Part shown: one piece after another, positions 6,007 through 6,449 of the stretch | Layout: the number at the start of each line of letters is the position of its first letter | How positions within the stretch are numbered: the first letter of the stretch is position 1 | Source of the DNA: Clostridium sp. UBA2485 | GTDB taxonomy: Bacteria; Bacillota; Clostridia; Clostridiales; Clostridiaceae | Direction of reading: 5' to 3' | DNA length: 6,449 nt | Assembly (NCBI RefSeq): GCF_002341865.1 | Contig: NZ_DDOV01000042.1 | Coordinates: 1-6,449 of the forward strand | Translations under genes and position numbers: made by a program | The notes under the pieces: model-generated | Told to the model about the DNA's origin: nothing | The model's database searches: none | What the model saw: only the letters and a program-made list of their open reading frames with translations

Positions 6007-6180
6007 TTACATAAGTAATACTAAGCTAGTTGCCATTACTAACATTCCTGCAAAAGTACCTCTCATGACATATTTATGCTCTCCATATTTTTCTACAGTA
6101 GGTATTATTTGATTTAAAGATATATAGACCATAATTCCTGCTACTATTCCAAATATAATTCCATAAGTATTAGTTACATT
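6007..6180 (-). pseudogene. C-terminal remnant of a ZIP-family (ZupT-like) metal transporter
   Basis: The minus strand reads 57 codons to a TAA stop at 6007. The peptide contains FGIVAGIMVYISLNQIIP, then EKYGEHKYVMRGTFAGM and a hydrophobic end (VMATSLVLLM). This is the layout of the last two membrane helices of ZIP transporters of the ZupT type, which import zinc and other divalent metals. Full proteins of this family have about 250-270 residues, so roughly four fifths is missing. The frame is closed by a TAA immediately upstream (6183-6181), the first internal ATG has no proper ribosome binding site, and the 6181-6297 DNA shows no continuation in any minus-strand frame. The usual acidic DE(L/I)LP-type metal motif reads NQIIP here, consistent with decay. 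I infer a deletion remnant. The homology call is from memory of the family. Confidence 0.72.
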
Positions 6181-6260
6181 TTATTTCACAGAATATACTT
6201 TATCAATATTCTTTTAATTTTATATTTTAATGTAATATAAGTATTCCTCTATCAATATAT

Positions 6261-6266
6261 TATAAT
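6261..6266 (+). promoter_or_regulatory. Possible -10 box for the gene starting at 6298
   Basis: TATAAT stands 31 nt before the start codon and would give a leader of about 25 nt. No acceptable -35 hexamer is seen at the right distance, so the assignment is tentative. The rest of 6181-6297 is AT-rich DNA in which I see no gene. Confidence 0.35.
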
Positions 6267-6297
6267 GTATTTTTATTATGTTTTAAGAGGTATTGAT

Positions 6298-6449
6298 ATG
6301 GGTGAAATATACGATAACATTCTCAGTATTAGACCAATTGGTATATTAGAAAAAGATGGACTTGTTTATGACGCTTCACTTTTTGGTAATGTTGTTGGAA
6401 GAATAGATGAAGAAGGATTTATTTATAATCATACTATAAATACTCCTAC
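6298..6449 (+). CDS. Unknown small repeat protein, 5' part only (runs off window)
   Basis: An open frame starts at ATG 6298, preceded by AGAGG (6286-6290) at 7 nt spacing, and stays open for 50 codons to the window end. I do not recognise a named function. The visible peptide has a clear internal repeat with a period of 19 residues: PIGILEKDGLVYD (13-25) aligns without gaps with VVGRIDEEGFIYN (32-44), sharing G15/G34, G21/G40, Y24/Y43 and acidic residues at 20/39. The pattern of glycine turns and alternating hydrophobic residues predicts short beta hairpins, as in small beta-propeller-like or 'beta-flower' proteins known in clostridia; that link is a guess. There is no signal peptide, so it is probably cytosolic. 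It is divergent from the transporter remnant. Confidence 0.75.
   Translation, partial: MGEIYDNILSIRPIGILEKDGLVYDASLFGNVVGRIDEEGFIYNHTINTP

Overview
The window reads as chromosomal DNA from a low-GC, endospore-forming Firmicute, most likely a Clostridium (sensu stricto). The support is AT-rich intergenic DNA, strong AGGAGG-type ribosome binding sites, A/T-ending codons, a two-subunit iron-sulfur serine dehydratase, a class II aldolase of the roughly 310-residue type, and a DUF421/DUF4363 gene pair. The genus is inferred from these traits and not from a database match.

Layout. Positions 1-192 hold a non-coding structured repeat: imperfect inverted arms made of 7- and 14-bp tandem units flank four near-perfect hairpins, and the left side is cut by the window edge. 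Next comes a minus-strand block. The sdaAB-sdaAA operon (1806 down to 232) encodes the beta and alpha subunits of L-serine dehydratase (serine to pyruvate plus ammonia) and ends in a clear hairpin terminator. Upstream of it on the same strand, separated by its own hairpin, is a 552-residue P-loop nucleoside (uridine) kinase-like protein with a threonyl-tRNA-synthetase-like N-terminal half (3659 down to 2001). A divergent intergenic region of about 120 bp (3660-3777) leads to a plus-strand block: a DUF421/YetF-family membrane protein, a small membrane-anchored DUF4363 protein (both probably one transcription unit), then fba (class II fructose-1,6-bisphosphate aldolase) with its own likely promoter and a strong terminator usable from both directions. 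On the far side of that terminator lies a minus-strand remnant, the last 57 codons of a ZIP-family (ZupT-like) metal transporter. The window ends inside the start of a small plus-strand gene of unknown function whose visible part has a 19-residue internal repeat.

How the genes relate. Serine dehydratase and aldolase both feed central carbon metabolism toward pyruvate. They lie on opposite strands with unrelated genes between them, so the sequence gives no reason to treat them as one unit. The DUF421/DUF4363 pair is the only functional pairing of unknown purpose. I do not see a complete novel defence, mobile or biosynthetic system. The points most worth a second look are the multi-hairpin repeat, the loss of the editing-site residues in the synthetase-like half of the kinase, the transporter remnant, and the repeat protein at the right edge.
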